DNA of 64,000 nt from Sanguinoderma infundibulare. Taxonomy: Eukaryota; Basidiomycota; Agaricomycetes; Polyporales; Polyporaceae. Below are positions 1 through 10,651 of this stretch, one piece after another. The DNA lies in assembly GCA_032821775.1 (NCBI GenBank), contig JAVLRN010000002.1, positions 3,658,001-3,722,000 of the forward strand, in the 5' to 3' direction. The translations under genes were made by a program, and so were the position numbers. Under the pieces are notes generated by a model. That model searched no databases. It was given only the letters and a program-made list of their open reading frames with translations, and had not been told where the DNA came from. Position 1 is the first letter of the stretch; every line of letters starts with the position of its first letter.

Positions 1-688
1 GTCGACGGCCTCGCCTAGCCCGTCCCTGCGAAGGTTCTCGAGCGACCAGTCGACGAGCTCCGGGATGTGGTCGATGCCGACGACCTTGCTCTCCGCGCTC
101 TTCGGGTCCGCGCCGTCGTCGAGGAGGTGGTAGAGCACCCCGCAGAGGTAACCCGAGCCGGAGCCGACGTCGAGCACGCGCGCGCCCGGCTTCAGGAACG
201 GGAGGAGGTTCTGCGTCGCGTGCGCGTGCTGCAAAGGCAAAAGCGAAGGCAAAACGCAAACGAAAGCCTGCGTCAGTCGCAGTAGCGCGAGCGCAGGGCG
301 AGATCGCAGATCAAACAAGCAACACACGCACCATATGAGGCGCGGATATCGTCGCCCCATGTCCGATCGGCCTGTCGCAAGGGGAGATGGGGGAAGAAGA
401 TCGTGAGCGGAAGTACTGCACGCGCTCCTAGAGCGGGCCCGCCGCCGGCACCCGCGAACGGTGGACGCACTGAGGCGAGTCCTCGTACGCCGCGCTCCTT
501 TGCCTCACGTAGCAGGCGCGGTCGACTTTCGACATAGCCTGAAACCATTGCTTCGTGAGCACCACGACGTCTGACCAGGAAATTGAGTATGCGCTCACCT
601 CCACGACGCGCTCGGATGTGATGATTCTGGCTCTTGCCATGTTCTGGATCAGTTCCTCGTTGCTCGCGCCCGTACACCTCCAGGCCAT
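1..688 (-). CDS. PCMT1: Protein-L-isoaspartate O-methyltransferase, 3' part cut by the window edge
   Basis: Repairs isoaspartyl residues in damaged proteins using S-adenosylmethionine; cytosolic. Exons on the minus strand are 688-599, 538-471, 371-332 and 228 to beyond position 1; frames join without stops. The start reads MAWRCTGASNEEL, as expected for this family, followed by AYEDSPQ and the ISAPHMHAHATQ block. This leads into the SAM-binding motif I, LDVGSGSGYL (about residues 85-94), and then VVGIDHIPELVDW. The 68-nt and 40-nt internal exons are needed to bring these blocks together, which supports the model. The C-terminal part lies outside the window. The neighbour at 990 is divergent, with about 300 bp between the start codons. 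Identity is secure; the exact third exon depends on the acceptor at 372-373. Confidence 0.93.
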
Positions 689-989
689 GTTGAGAAGCCC
701 CAGAATAGAAGACGGCTTCACGATGATTGCGTAGAAGGGGGGGGGACAAGTGGGGGATGTATTGCGGAGACAAGCAAGCACGTCGCACTGACGCCCGTAA
801 TGTAGAAAACGTCATATCAAAGTCAGGCGCTCCCCGAGGACTGCACTCCTCCCAAATACCTGCTCTCACAACATCCGCAACAATTCAGAGCTGTAGAACA
901 GAAAAGTGCAGCATCTTGTGTAGTGCGCCTCCTAGCAGACCATGGTGTTGGCCAACGTCTCATCTTTGAACTAGATAACCTCCTCGAAA
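689..989. promoter_or_regulatory. Shared divergent 5' region
   Basis: This stretch lies between the minus-strand methyltransferase start and the plus-strand start at 990. It holds a G-tract (738-746) but no TATA-like box was seen close to either start. It presumably carries both promoters; this is inferred from position only. Confidence 0.4.
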
Positions 990-2262
990 ATGGCTACCAA
1001 AACGGTACAGCCACAGACCCTCACCAAGTTCCTCAACGCCATGAAGGCCGTCTACGGCCCCATCGACGCCCTCTCGCCCGCCCAGGCCGCGTCCTGGACA
1101 CCCCCGCCAATGGCCGAGGGCCACCGGGGCCGCTACCTGTGGACCGACGCCTTCGGCGTCCTCAACCTCCTCACCCTCTCCACGCTCACCGCCGAAGCGC
1201 GCTACACGACCCTCGCCGCACGCCTCATCGACGCCGTCCACTCCACGCTCGGCCGCACGCGCGACGGCCTCGGCCGTCTCCCCGGCGCGTCCGACGCGCA
1301 CCCGCTCGCTGGCGGGCTCCGCATCGGCAAGGAGGCCGACGAGGACGACCCCGGCGGCGACGGCGACGGGCAGTACCACCACTACCTCACGCTCTGGATG
1401 TTCGCGCTCGACCGCATGGCGCGCGCCTCTGGCGAGCGGCGGTACGACGACCTCGCGCTCGAGCTCGCGCAGGCCGTCCACCCGCGCTTCGTGCGCGACC
1501 GGGACGCGCCGCGGCCGCGGATGTGCTGGAAGATGAGCATCGATCTGGCCCGGCCGCTCGTGCGCTCGGAGGGGAACCTCGACCCGATCGACGGCTACGT
1601 CGTGTTCAGCCTGCTGCAGCGGGACCACGAGGGGCACACGGGGGTCCTCGAGAGGGAGATCGCGGAGTACCGGCGGATCCTCGAGACCAAGTGGCGACGG
1701 TACGTGTCCGACGACCCGCTCGACCTCGGGATGACCATGTGGACCGCGCATTGGTTCGACGGGGAGGAAGAATGGGCGACGGAGCTGTCCAAGAGGGCTG
1801 CCCTCTGTCTCCGTAAGCCGTCGTGAAATGGCTTCTGCTTCTTGTGCGGGCAGATTCGTAAGGCAACGCTTCTTTAGGCGCGCTCATTGAAGACGAGAAG
1901 TACTTCGACGCACCGGCTCGATTCCGACTCGCCTTCCGCGAATTCGGCGCCTGCCTCGGGGTCCAGTGTCGCCGTTCTTCTTCCCTGCCTGGGGATTCCG
2001 CAGCGGAGAAGGAGAAGGCCTTTTGGGATCAATTTGTCGAGAAGGTGGACGTGACGTGGGGTCCTGGGCTCGAGAAGGACCCTCCTGCGGTCAAACCCAA
2101 ACTGCAGCCCATCACGATGGTCATGTACGCGGCTGCGCTCGTTCCTGGAGGTAAGTAAGGGTCCTCCCAAGCGGCTTTGTAACAATCGTTGCCGAGCTCT
2201 CCTAACATTGGCTTACAACCTACTTTACAGCGTTTACGCGAGGCTTCTTTGGTGGTGATTAA
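990..2262 (+). CDS. Conserved protein of unknown function, possibly six-hairpin (alpha/alpha-toroid) fold
   Basis: Three exons, 990-1812, 1878-2150 and 2231-2262, give 375 residues; intron phases 1 and 1 match and the last exon ends FTRGFFGGD. The ATG follows an A-rich context. Sequence features are GRYLWTDAFGVLNLL near residue 47, a QYHHYLTLWMFALDRMA helix near residue 127, RMCWKMSIDLARP near 173, and MTMWTAHWFDG near 252. There is no signal peptide and no membrane segment. The spaced aromatic-rich helices recall six-hairpin glycosidase-like proteins, but no catalytic residues can be assigned, so function stays unknown. Splicing is well supported because the second exon restores a long frame ending LQPITMVMYAAALVPG. 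Confidence 0.8.
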
Positions 2263-5105
2263 TAATGTTGATGGTTGTTAAGCGTTCGGTCTTTGGGTTG
2301 GCGTCATGACACACCAAAGCGCCGAAGGAAAGGCAGGAGATGTGAATGATGCCAGGATATTGTATGCCTGGAGGTCATGACGAAGAGATAAACGATATTA
2401 TGATGTCGTGAGCGCAAATGCTGTCCCACTGGTTTCTCGAATTTCAGGATTGGAACATAGTAGGAGTTCTCGTAGGGTACCATACCTTACTACCAACGCC
2501 TCGTAGCAAGGAAACGCATCCACCGCCCTCGCCTGCAGTCGTTGATGCGCCGCCGACATTGACTCGAAGAAACAAGGCAGTCCTACTTCAGATTGATGAG
2601 CCGCTATCTCCATATCCGCGGCTCAGAGATGTACCTATCAGAGGTGCCACAATCACCAGCCAGCTCGCCAAACGTCGACCGCAACGCTGAACCTGTTCGC
2701 AATGGTCGAACGCCATGTGCTCCGTGGTATAGCCTAGGACAGCCCCAGCTCGCTGACGGCGGACTTTGGGCCGAAAACGGCGTGGATGTCCAAGCTGAGA
2801 TGACCGCTCCTGCAGCGAAAGCCTATCTGGTGCCTGTACAATGAGAAAGTTTCAGAATAGATCTGATCTCTAGTTACCCCTCGCTGTTCAAGGGACGGTA
2901 GGATGGCCCTGAAACATGGCAAGACACGTGAGTCTTGGACAGTCCATCCTTGCAGCGTCTGCATTCATGATGGCATCCTGTCCGCAAAACGTGAGGAGGA
3001 ACAAACTGGCATAGCCACGTGAAATAAACCTTGATATATTCGCGCATGTGGCATGCATTACGGGAAGAGGGAAGGGTGAATGAATGAGTAATGGCTGGCA
3101 CAGACTTGCAAATGTTGTTGACGAATGATGCAAGGATAGATCGACTGCATGAGAGATCATCGTTGGGCCCCGTTCGGGAAAGACAGAGGACTTACAAAGA
3201 CGACGCCGCGGGAGCAATTCCAATATGCGGTGTTACTGTGGGGTGGATCGCACACGAAGCACGTCGGGTACGCTCCATTCCTGCGAATCCCGAGCGGAGC
3301 AGGATCGGCACGGCTCCTGCGTTATGGCATGGTACCCGCATGAAGGACACAGCGGATACCGTGGCACCACCATCCACGAAACATTCTACTATGGCAGTGA
3401 AAAACAAGGGAACTCACCAGAACAAAGGGCAGACGCTCGCCTTTACGTTTCGCATCCACGATCTTTTCGGAATGCGCAACTAACGTTGACGCCACACTCC
3501 ATGGATGAGTGTCGTAGGTTCGCGAGAGGCCGACGTCACCTCTTCAAATTTCCGTGTTTGAACAGCAATATGTCGTCCGCGGGCCGCGTTCTACCGCGCC
3601 TAGGATCCACGAGACAAGATGCTCCTTCAAGCTCTCGTGTCCCTGCAGGGCGCAGCGGACCTTTGCCCGGACGCTGCATGCCGGGCCCGCACAAACTGCG
3701 CGTCCCGGGCGCGAGTTTCCAAGGCACCATCGAGCGAACGTCAACGCCAAACGCCACGGGTCGACAAGTTCTCCTCGTGGGCAGAAGCAAGGCAGAGGCC
3801 AGCCTGAAATATGGATGTCCAAGTGGGCAGACGATGGATGGAGAGCATAGCCAACGTACGCAACCCACCCGGCGAAACACGCCCCGAGTGCGGTCCCTCC
3901 AATCCGCATACATCGCACCCCAGGTACGCGAAATATGCGGATTTTTGGAGCTCTGATGGCGGGTCGTGCCTCCGTGTGTGGTGCAGAGCCTCTGCACCAA
4001 TTCTCCGATTCAGGTCGGAGGCGCATCAAGGCACGGGTGGATATGTGGGTGCGCACCTTGGTGGGGGTCGCAACACCGACTCGCATTTGTGTCATGGCGA
4101 GAGATATGGCGCCTCGAGGCGAGGGTGGATGTTGTGCGATTGAGAAGCTGTGCCGGATTTGGATATGTGGAGTGGATATGAGGATGAGCGACTCATCTCA
4201 TCCCGCTACCTCGTTCCGCTTCGACGCTCGAGGCCCCGGTACTTTTGACTCGGCATGGAATTATTGAAGTTGACGTTGACGTCGAGGATTGAGGTGACTC
4301 GGCGAGAAGACGCACGCAGTTACGTGCAAAGTCCCAGTCTGAGCGTCATCCGCAGACGTGGCACATTTGGGCGTCTGTCGGCAAACAACAGGTTAAACCC
4401 CGCGTTCACGTTCGATTGCGACTAGCCTTCTGCATCCGTAGGCACCCTGCTCGTTGAGTATCGTGCATGTCCTTTATGTCACTGACGATCCAGATGTCTA
4501 CCAGATACATGGAAGTGGCGGGGAGAGCACCCGCCCCGGTGTTGTGCGCGAAGCCGCCGCACGACGCCCAAGCTCCTGAGCTTCCGTGAGATCACGGACC
4601 ACCGCGTACGCCCTCCGTTTCCGCAATCGGCAGCTTTCGGATGAATCTCACTCGTCCACCCTTCTTACCTGCGATCGATCAGGACCGAGCGGTGTGGCCT
4701 GGGAACCAGCCCAGGCTTCTCGACGAACTCGTGGCCGTCGCTTTCCGCCGCTCAATCCAAGCGTCTGTCATCTCCAACGCGTTCGTTCGGGGACAGCATC
4801 CTGCCCGCTGGGCCCTCACAGCCTTCTCCAATTTTTGTTGGCTCGCGATCTCGGCGGCCATGTAACTCGGATATAAAGACCATGACTAGGGCCCATCTCT
4901 CCTCGTCATTCCCTCACCGCTCATCTTCGGTCCCGGCGCAGCTATCCTAGTCTCATACTTTCCTCTTCTTCTAAATTACTTCGTCTTTAATCGGTCTTCT
5001 CGTATCCTACTTCCGATTGCCATACCTTCGTCACTTGCATCTTGTCCTCGTCGATTCGTTCAAATACTTCCACTTCGTTCAGCCCTTCGCTACTCCCACA
5101 TCGAC
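2263..5105. other. Intergenic stretch without a recognised gene
   Basis: About 2.8 kb. Open frames reach 243 codons (plus strand, 3225-3956) and 183 codons (minus strand, 3544-4095), but they overlap one another on opposite strands, lack splice-linked continuations and resemble no family known to me. Much of 2.4-4.4 kb looks like neutral, moderately GC-rich DNA. The last 240 bases form the promoter and pyrimidine-rich leader of the ligase gene. Confidence 0.6.
4872..4877 (+). promoter_or_regulatory. TATA-like box of the ligase gene
   Basis: The sequence tataaa lies in the context cggatataaagacc, about 230 bp upstream of the start at 5106. A strongly CT-rich stretch (about 4900-5100) follows, as is usual for transcribed leaders in filamentous fungi. 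The distance to the ATG implies a leader of roughly 200 nt. Confidence 0.45.
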
Positions 5106-6854
5106 ATGGCTCTTTTGAAGACCCACCTCCAGGCTCTTGAAGACTGCGCCGCTGCTCGCCCTTCATTACCAATCTACAAACTCCCTGTCTACGACAATGA
5201 GGGCTCGCTACGAGCATGGATGCCTGTGTCGTACAGTCAATTCAAGTCTGACGTCGAGCACTTTGCTGCGTACCTCTCGCGTACACTCAAGGCGGATGGC
5301 ATCCCCCCACGCTCTGTCGTCGGTCTTTGGTACGCAATGCCTCTCCTCATCATCTCGTCCAACACGCTAACCCGAAATCGCTTAGGTCAAATGGCATGTC
5401 TTATATAGACATCCTCTACATCTACGCCATCGCACGGGCCGGCTACATCCCCCAGCTCTTCTCGCTACGACTCCCTAATCCGGACGTCATCTACGAGCTC
5501 CTCGAAAACGCCAATGGAAAGGCCATGATCTACGAGCCGGAGCTTTCCGACATGCTCGCCAACTGCCCATTCCCCTCGTACAGCGCCGTCGACCTTCGCG
5601 ATATCGACATCGGCGACGCGCCCGTTCCGCCCATGCCCCACCCGACAAACGCGGAAGATATCGCCATGATCTTCCACACCTCGGGTTCCACCTCCGGCCG
5701 CCCCAAGTTGCTGCCTTGCAACTACAAGTGGCTCGACGCCATGGTCGACAAGTCCGCTCGCACAAGCCGCCCGCTTCGCAAGGACGGCCAAGACGTAACC
5801 GTCGCCATGTACGTCCCTGCCTCCTTCCATTCACTTCTGAGCACAACTCTAACCCCAGTCGCGCATGATCAGGGGCAGCATGTGCCACATCGGGCAGACG
5901 TTCATGTTCCTCTCCTCCTTCCAGAACGGCACCTGCACGATCCAGCCCAAGGCCGTCACCTTCTCCACCGCCGAGCTCGCGCACATGATCACCCACGGCG
6001 GCCTCAACCGCCTGAACGAGTTCCCGGCGTTCTTCGCCGTCCACCTTCGCGCCGCGCGCCAGGACCCCAAGATCCTTGCGCTGCTTCGTAGCCTCGACGA
6101 GATCCTCTACTCCGGGCAGCCCATGCCGCGCGAGGACGAGGAGTGGGCCTATGCGCAAGACCTCCCCCTCCGCAACCTCTTCGGCAGCACCGAGTGCGGC
6201 GCGATGCTCCTCTCCGTCCGCGCCGCCGGCGTCCCGAACCCCCCACTCCGGCCCATGGAGGGCACCTCGTACGGGTTCTTCCCCATCGAGGACGCCTCGA
6301 GCTCGGACGACGCCAACGAGAGCGGGTACTCGAACGCCAACGAACGCCTCCTCGAGCTCGTCATCCTCTCCGACTCGCCCGACTGCCCGCACCCGTCGAT
6401 GCGCGCCGCCGACGGCCACTACCACACCGGCGACCTCTTTGTCGAGGTCGCGCCCGGCGCGTACATCTCCCGCGGCCGCGGCGACGACTGGATCAAGTCC
6501 GAGAACGCCCTCCGCTGCGACACGCGCGCGATCGAGGACAACGCCCGCCAGACGTGCGGCGACCTCCTCGCGGAGTGCGTCGTCGTCGGCAACGGCCGCC
6601 CCTCGCCCGCCCTCTTCGTCGAGCTCGCCGACTCGGTCTCGATGGACGAGGCGCGGGTCAAGCGCGAGATCATCCGGCGGACTCGGCACTTCCACTCGCG
6701 TCGCTACCTCCACGAGCGCATCACGAGCGCGAAGATGGTCGTGGTCGTGCCCAGGGGCTCTCTTCCGCGCACGGCGACAAAGGGCAACGTGCGCCGGCGG
6801 GCGGTCGAGGAGAAGTACGAGGCTGAGCTGAATGCCATGTTCGCGAGCGCGTGA
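5106..6854 (+). CDS. AMP-dependent synthetase/ligase, stand-alone adenylation domain
   Basis: Exons 5106-5329, 5386-5808 and 5873-6854 give 542 residues. It should activate a carboxylic acid as an acyl-adenylate. Core motifs are visible: the phosphate-binding loop HTSGSTSGRPK (about 172-182), FGSTECG (about 318), YHTGDLF (about 398) and, near the C terminus, LPRTATKGNVRR with the conserved lysine. These resemble the A domains of basidiomycete NRPS-like reductases (A-T-R), but the protein stops about 20 residues later and nothing downstream encodes a carrier or reductase domain. The second intron needs the acceptor at 5871-5872; the upstream AG at 5856-5857 would give an early stop. Substrate cannot be told. 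It could be an acyl-CoA ligase or the remnant of a larger reductase. Confidence 0.88.
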
Positions 6855-9070
6855 TAGGCAGTGGCGATTGGTGGCACCCTTCCCTCCCTTGCTTTCTTCC
6901 TTCTATCAACCAAAAGCGCACACGGATGCTCCTCTCTGATTGGTACCTTCAAGCTTGGCAACGGTCATACAATACTATACTAATCATCTTACTTTCTTCT
7001 CCACACACATCGCTCTATCTATTCTTGCATACTAATCGTCGCTTTCCAACATTCGCCTTCCATCGTTTTGTCCTCTGTTATCGCATAACGGATCTCACAC
7101 CCACTGTAGCATAGAATTTCTTTCTGTTCGTAGCATAGTATTACCGGTAATGTCATCGCATAGATGTAGCCCCAGCACATGCCACTGCGAGTCTGCAACG
7201 CGAACCACCACCGCCATGTCACAAACTACTGTCAAGGATGCACTGCGCCATGACGGCCTTTGACAACCAATAGATCCGCGATGGCGAGCACTGGAGCACG
7301 GCACGGCGGCATTTATAACATTTTCAGATTAACTTTGAAACGAACAGTCGCAGACTTGTGACGTCTGTTTACATAGCAGCGCCGCAGACACCCCAACGGC
7401 GAACGCTACTCGGCACAACCTAACATACGCCCGAAATGGCGGGGCAAGCATTCGTCGGCGATAGCACGTACAGCAACTTTCACGAGCGACAACAAAAAAG
7501 AATTTGATCGGCCATATGCATGGCATGCATTGTCAAACCTTCGTGCGCGATCCGCACATTACATTGAGTTTGAACCTACTGCCACTGCAAGCAAACGTCC
7601 GAGCTCGAACCTTCCCTGCCAGTCATTTTGCCCCACCTCCAGGCCCGGCCACCGACTCGTCAGGCCAGACCAGACCGCCGAAATGGCGCCGACGAAGGGC
7701 GCGGATGCCAGACGGAAGGCGAGGCGGAGAGCGGGACGCACCGAGAAGCCACCGGGGCCAAAAGCGCGATGATGGGCAGCGGCCTTCTGGGGCATGAGAC
7801 CGGGGGGAGGACCCCGAACTCAGAACTCAGAACTCAGAACTCAGAACTCAGAACTGCACGACCGCATGCCTGCATGGGTGCAGTGCAACAGGCTCCGATG
7901 AATTTGTTGGGTGCACATTGACGTGACGACGGCGCAAGCACTGTACCGTCCCACTACCACCGGCAGCACGGCCCCACGGCCCCACGATGCCCGTCGAACC
8001 CAGCAGAGCTCGAACGCCACTCCTAGAGAACATGTCGTGCTAGTCGGTAGCTCGAACTGGCCATGGGGATCCTCTTCGCCAGTGCCGGCAACGGCAGTGC
8101 GGGTCTCGAAATACGGTCGTGCCCGGAATACCTAAACCTAAACCTGAACGGCCGTTTCAGATTCTTGCCTTCCCGCGAGCTCAGCGTCCCGAGCGAAGGT
8201 GCGTCGAAGAGGCAGTTGGAGCCAAAGGGTCTCGAATTCCGAATTGGATTCAGAGCATGGCGTTTCGCGAGGTCGTCCTGCACGCCTCCGCTTCAGAACA
8301 CTTCGGAAATGGAGTCGAACACTCAGTGTGCGGACCGCGAGATTGCCGTGGGTCTCGTACCAGTGTCGCTTCGGCGAAGTCCTGAGGTGTTCCCTGGCGG
8401 CCGATACTCTGGACGTTAGCATAAGGCGTTCGTAACTCGTTATCCTCGCGCTGGCGATATGGTCTCGATTCCTTCAACTTTCAGGCTGCGTTGGCTAGCC
8501 GGTGATGTTATGCCAGGATGCAGGGGAAACGACAACAGAATGTCATGCGTAGAGGGTTGGATGGCAGAGGATGGCAGTCGTCCTCGGACTTGGATAAAAT
8601 AAAGCTCGATGGCACTTCTGCGCCGACAAACTCATCAGAGCAGAGCATACAGCAAGTGCACCGAGGCTGCTCCCACCAATCGATGACCCGCACTCCAGTC
8701 AAGTTTGCGACGCCACAGTAATACGCGATCGAATGTTGATACTACGCCATGTTCAAACATTTTTCCAGCCGTTTGTGTTCACGCTTTCAACCCGAATTGA
8801 CCCAGTCAAACCAGCAGGATCAAATTACATTCGCCGCCCACGAGAACAAGACTACACACAATTACTGAGCGGAGGCACAAACTGACAATCAAGGGAGAGT
8901 CACATACGCACGAGGAGCGAGCTAAGATAGTATATAGTACACGGTGGGTGAAAGATGTGTGAATGGAGCTGAGGAGTAGGGGGTGGGCATCGTATGCAGT
9001 CCGCGCCTTGCGACAGGAGATATCTTTCCGAGAACCAAATGAAGGGGGCTGGAGTAAGGCCCGGTGCAAT
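6855..9070. other. Intergenic stretch between ligase and YRA1
   Basis: About 2.2 kb with no recognisable gene; frames are short and overlap on both strands. It contains the 7-bp tandem repeat at 7816-7855 and a tiny CCTAAA-type triplet (8131-8148). A low-GC, CT-rich stretch at 6890-7090 is probably the 3' UTR of the ligase. Confidence 0.6.
7816..7855. repeat. (GAACTCA)n tandem repeat
   Basis: Five perfect copies of gaactca plus a partial sixth copy (gaact) follow one another directly. The 7-bp period lies outside any gene. It should be a slippage-prone minisatellite. Confidence 0.97.
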
Positions 9071-10313
9071 CTACGCAGCAGGTGCGTTGCTCGTGGTGTA
9101 ATCCTAAGAAAAGTGATTGTCAGTGCACGCGCAGATTACAGACTTTGGCCAGACACTGACTTCCATCTCAGCATCAAGATCTGCCGCCGTCTTTTGAGGG
9201 CGCTCGGTGCCCTTGCGGCGCCCTCCACGGCCGCGTCTAGGACGACCACCAGTCCTATAACAATACACAGATCAGCAAGGATCAATGACCTCAGCCACTA
9301 GATTCAAACCTAGGGGCCGACTCAGCGGCAGGTGCGGCGGCAGCCGGTGCCACTCGGGACACCAAGGAAGCGGGGGGCGCGGGTTTGGTGGGGTCGACGA
9401 CAATCTCGATCTTCATGGGGCGTTCTGTGAGGCGGAGACATCGTCGAAGGTCGGCGAATACCAGCGGGAGAAAGAAGTAGATTGGTTCATCAGTTGGCTG
9501 TTCAGGGCAGACACAAGAGAAGTAAGATGGGGAAGAGCTGACGCTCGTTCCCGTTTCGCCACGCCGTGTTCGCTTCGCATCGTATCGCCGGGCATCTTCT
9601 TCCACACGAACGGGACTCGCAGGGACTCGCGCACAGGCGACGGGAGTCGCTTGAGGAACGACGACCTGGAGCGATTTCTGCCTCGAACTTCTCAACGCAA
9701 GAAGCAACGGCTCCGAGAGCGAGCGACCACAGCGAGCAGAAAGGAGACATTACGCAGCGCGGGAAGAGGGGTCGAGGGGGAAGTGCAAGGAGGAGCCGGT
9801 ACTAACTGCCGTCAATCAACCGATTGTTGTACTGTTGGAAGGCTTTGGTGCCATCGCCGCGCCTCTGGAAGTGCACTGCGGCAACACCCTTAGAGCGACC
9901 CTGGCTATCATAGTGCAGGTTGACGTCTCTAAGAGGGCCAACGGTCGCGTGGAAGAGCTCCTGATAGGGGGGTCAGAAACGCTTCGTCGTCATGGACGGG
10001 GATGAAGCTCACCTTGACTTGAGTCTCGTTCACATCAGGAGGAAGGTTGGAGACGATGATCTTGTCCGCTGATTGTTGGGTGGCAGCGGGGGCGACTGTC
10101 TTCGCGCCGTTGGAGGCGGGGACCGCGCGCGCACGCGTCGCCGGCGCAGCGGTCGAGTGACCGAGCACTTGCGCCTTTCCCAAGCTCCGGCGAGTAGTCG
10201 ACCTGCGGATGCCCTTGGGGCGGGAGGCGATGATCTAGCCACGACAAAGTCAGTCGCGTCGCTCGCGGACGCGACGAAAATTGACGACGAACCTCATCCA
10301 AAGACTTGTCCAT
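9071..10313 (-). CDS. YRA1: mRNA export adaptor Yra1/ALY/REF (THO complex subunit 4)
   Basis: Six exons (10313-10293, 10234-10013, 9960-9807, 9424-9310, 9254-9161, 9103-9071) give 212 residues. It couples transcription and splicing to nuclear mRNA export by binding RNA and the Mex67/NXF1 receptor. It starts MDKSLDEIIASRPKG, the N-terminal REF box contacting the export machinery. An RRM follows, with RNP2 IIVSNLPPDV and RNP1-like GRSKGVAAVHF (about residues 68-140). Then comes an Ala/Pro linker, a GGRPRRGRGGRR RGG-like segment and the C-terminal box TAADLDAEMEDY. All are diagnostic of the family. The third intron is 382 nt, much longer than its neighbours, and interrupts the RRM at ..IDG/KRPMK. 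Divergent from RPC31. Confidence 0.95.
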
Positions 10314-10651
10314 TGCTAAGATTCGTGTCCGAGGTTGGAAAACGGTGACTTCTGGTCGGAAAACGGGGAGGCGACGCGGCGGACGTGGCAGGGGGGGTGA
10401 GAGGATGATGGTGGCGGAAGGCAAGGACAAAGCGAACGAACGTGAGGCCCTGGGCGCCACAACCACCGTCCCCACTCGGCGCCGCTCGAATATCTTGGTG
10501 CCAAGACGCGCGTCAATTGGTCGGAGTGTATCTGAGTTCGAACATGGATGATCGCCTGTAACTTTGCGGCACCGCCCTGGGACCACGCCGTCGCACTCAT
10601 TACTCAATCCCCTGCTCTAATCTCGTCTTCTCCGTCCAACGCGCGCACAAT
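10314..10651. promoter_or_regulatory. Bidirectional promoter YRA1/RPC31
   Basis: Only 338 bp separate the two start codons, which point away from each other. No TATA box is seen. A short interval shared by an mRNA-export gene and a Pol III subunit suggests joint growth-related control; this is inference from layout. Confidence 0.5.

Noticed and set aside
3225..4095. Overlapping long frames on both strands (243 and 183 codons)
   Set aside because: They occupy the same DNA in opposite directions and neither shows domain, splice continuity or a plausible promoter.
8131..8148. CCTAAA-like triplet resembling telomere repeat
   Set aside because: Only two and a half imperfect units; too short to call an interstitial telomere.
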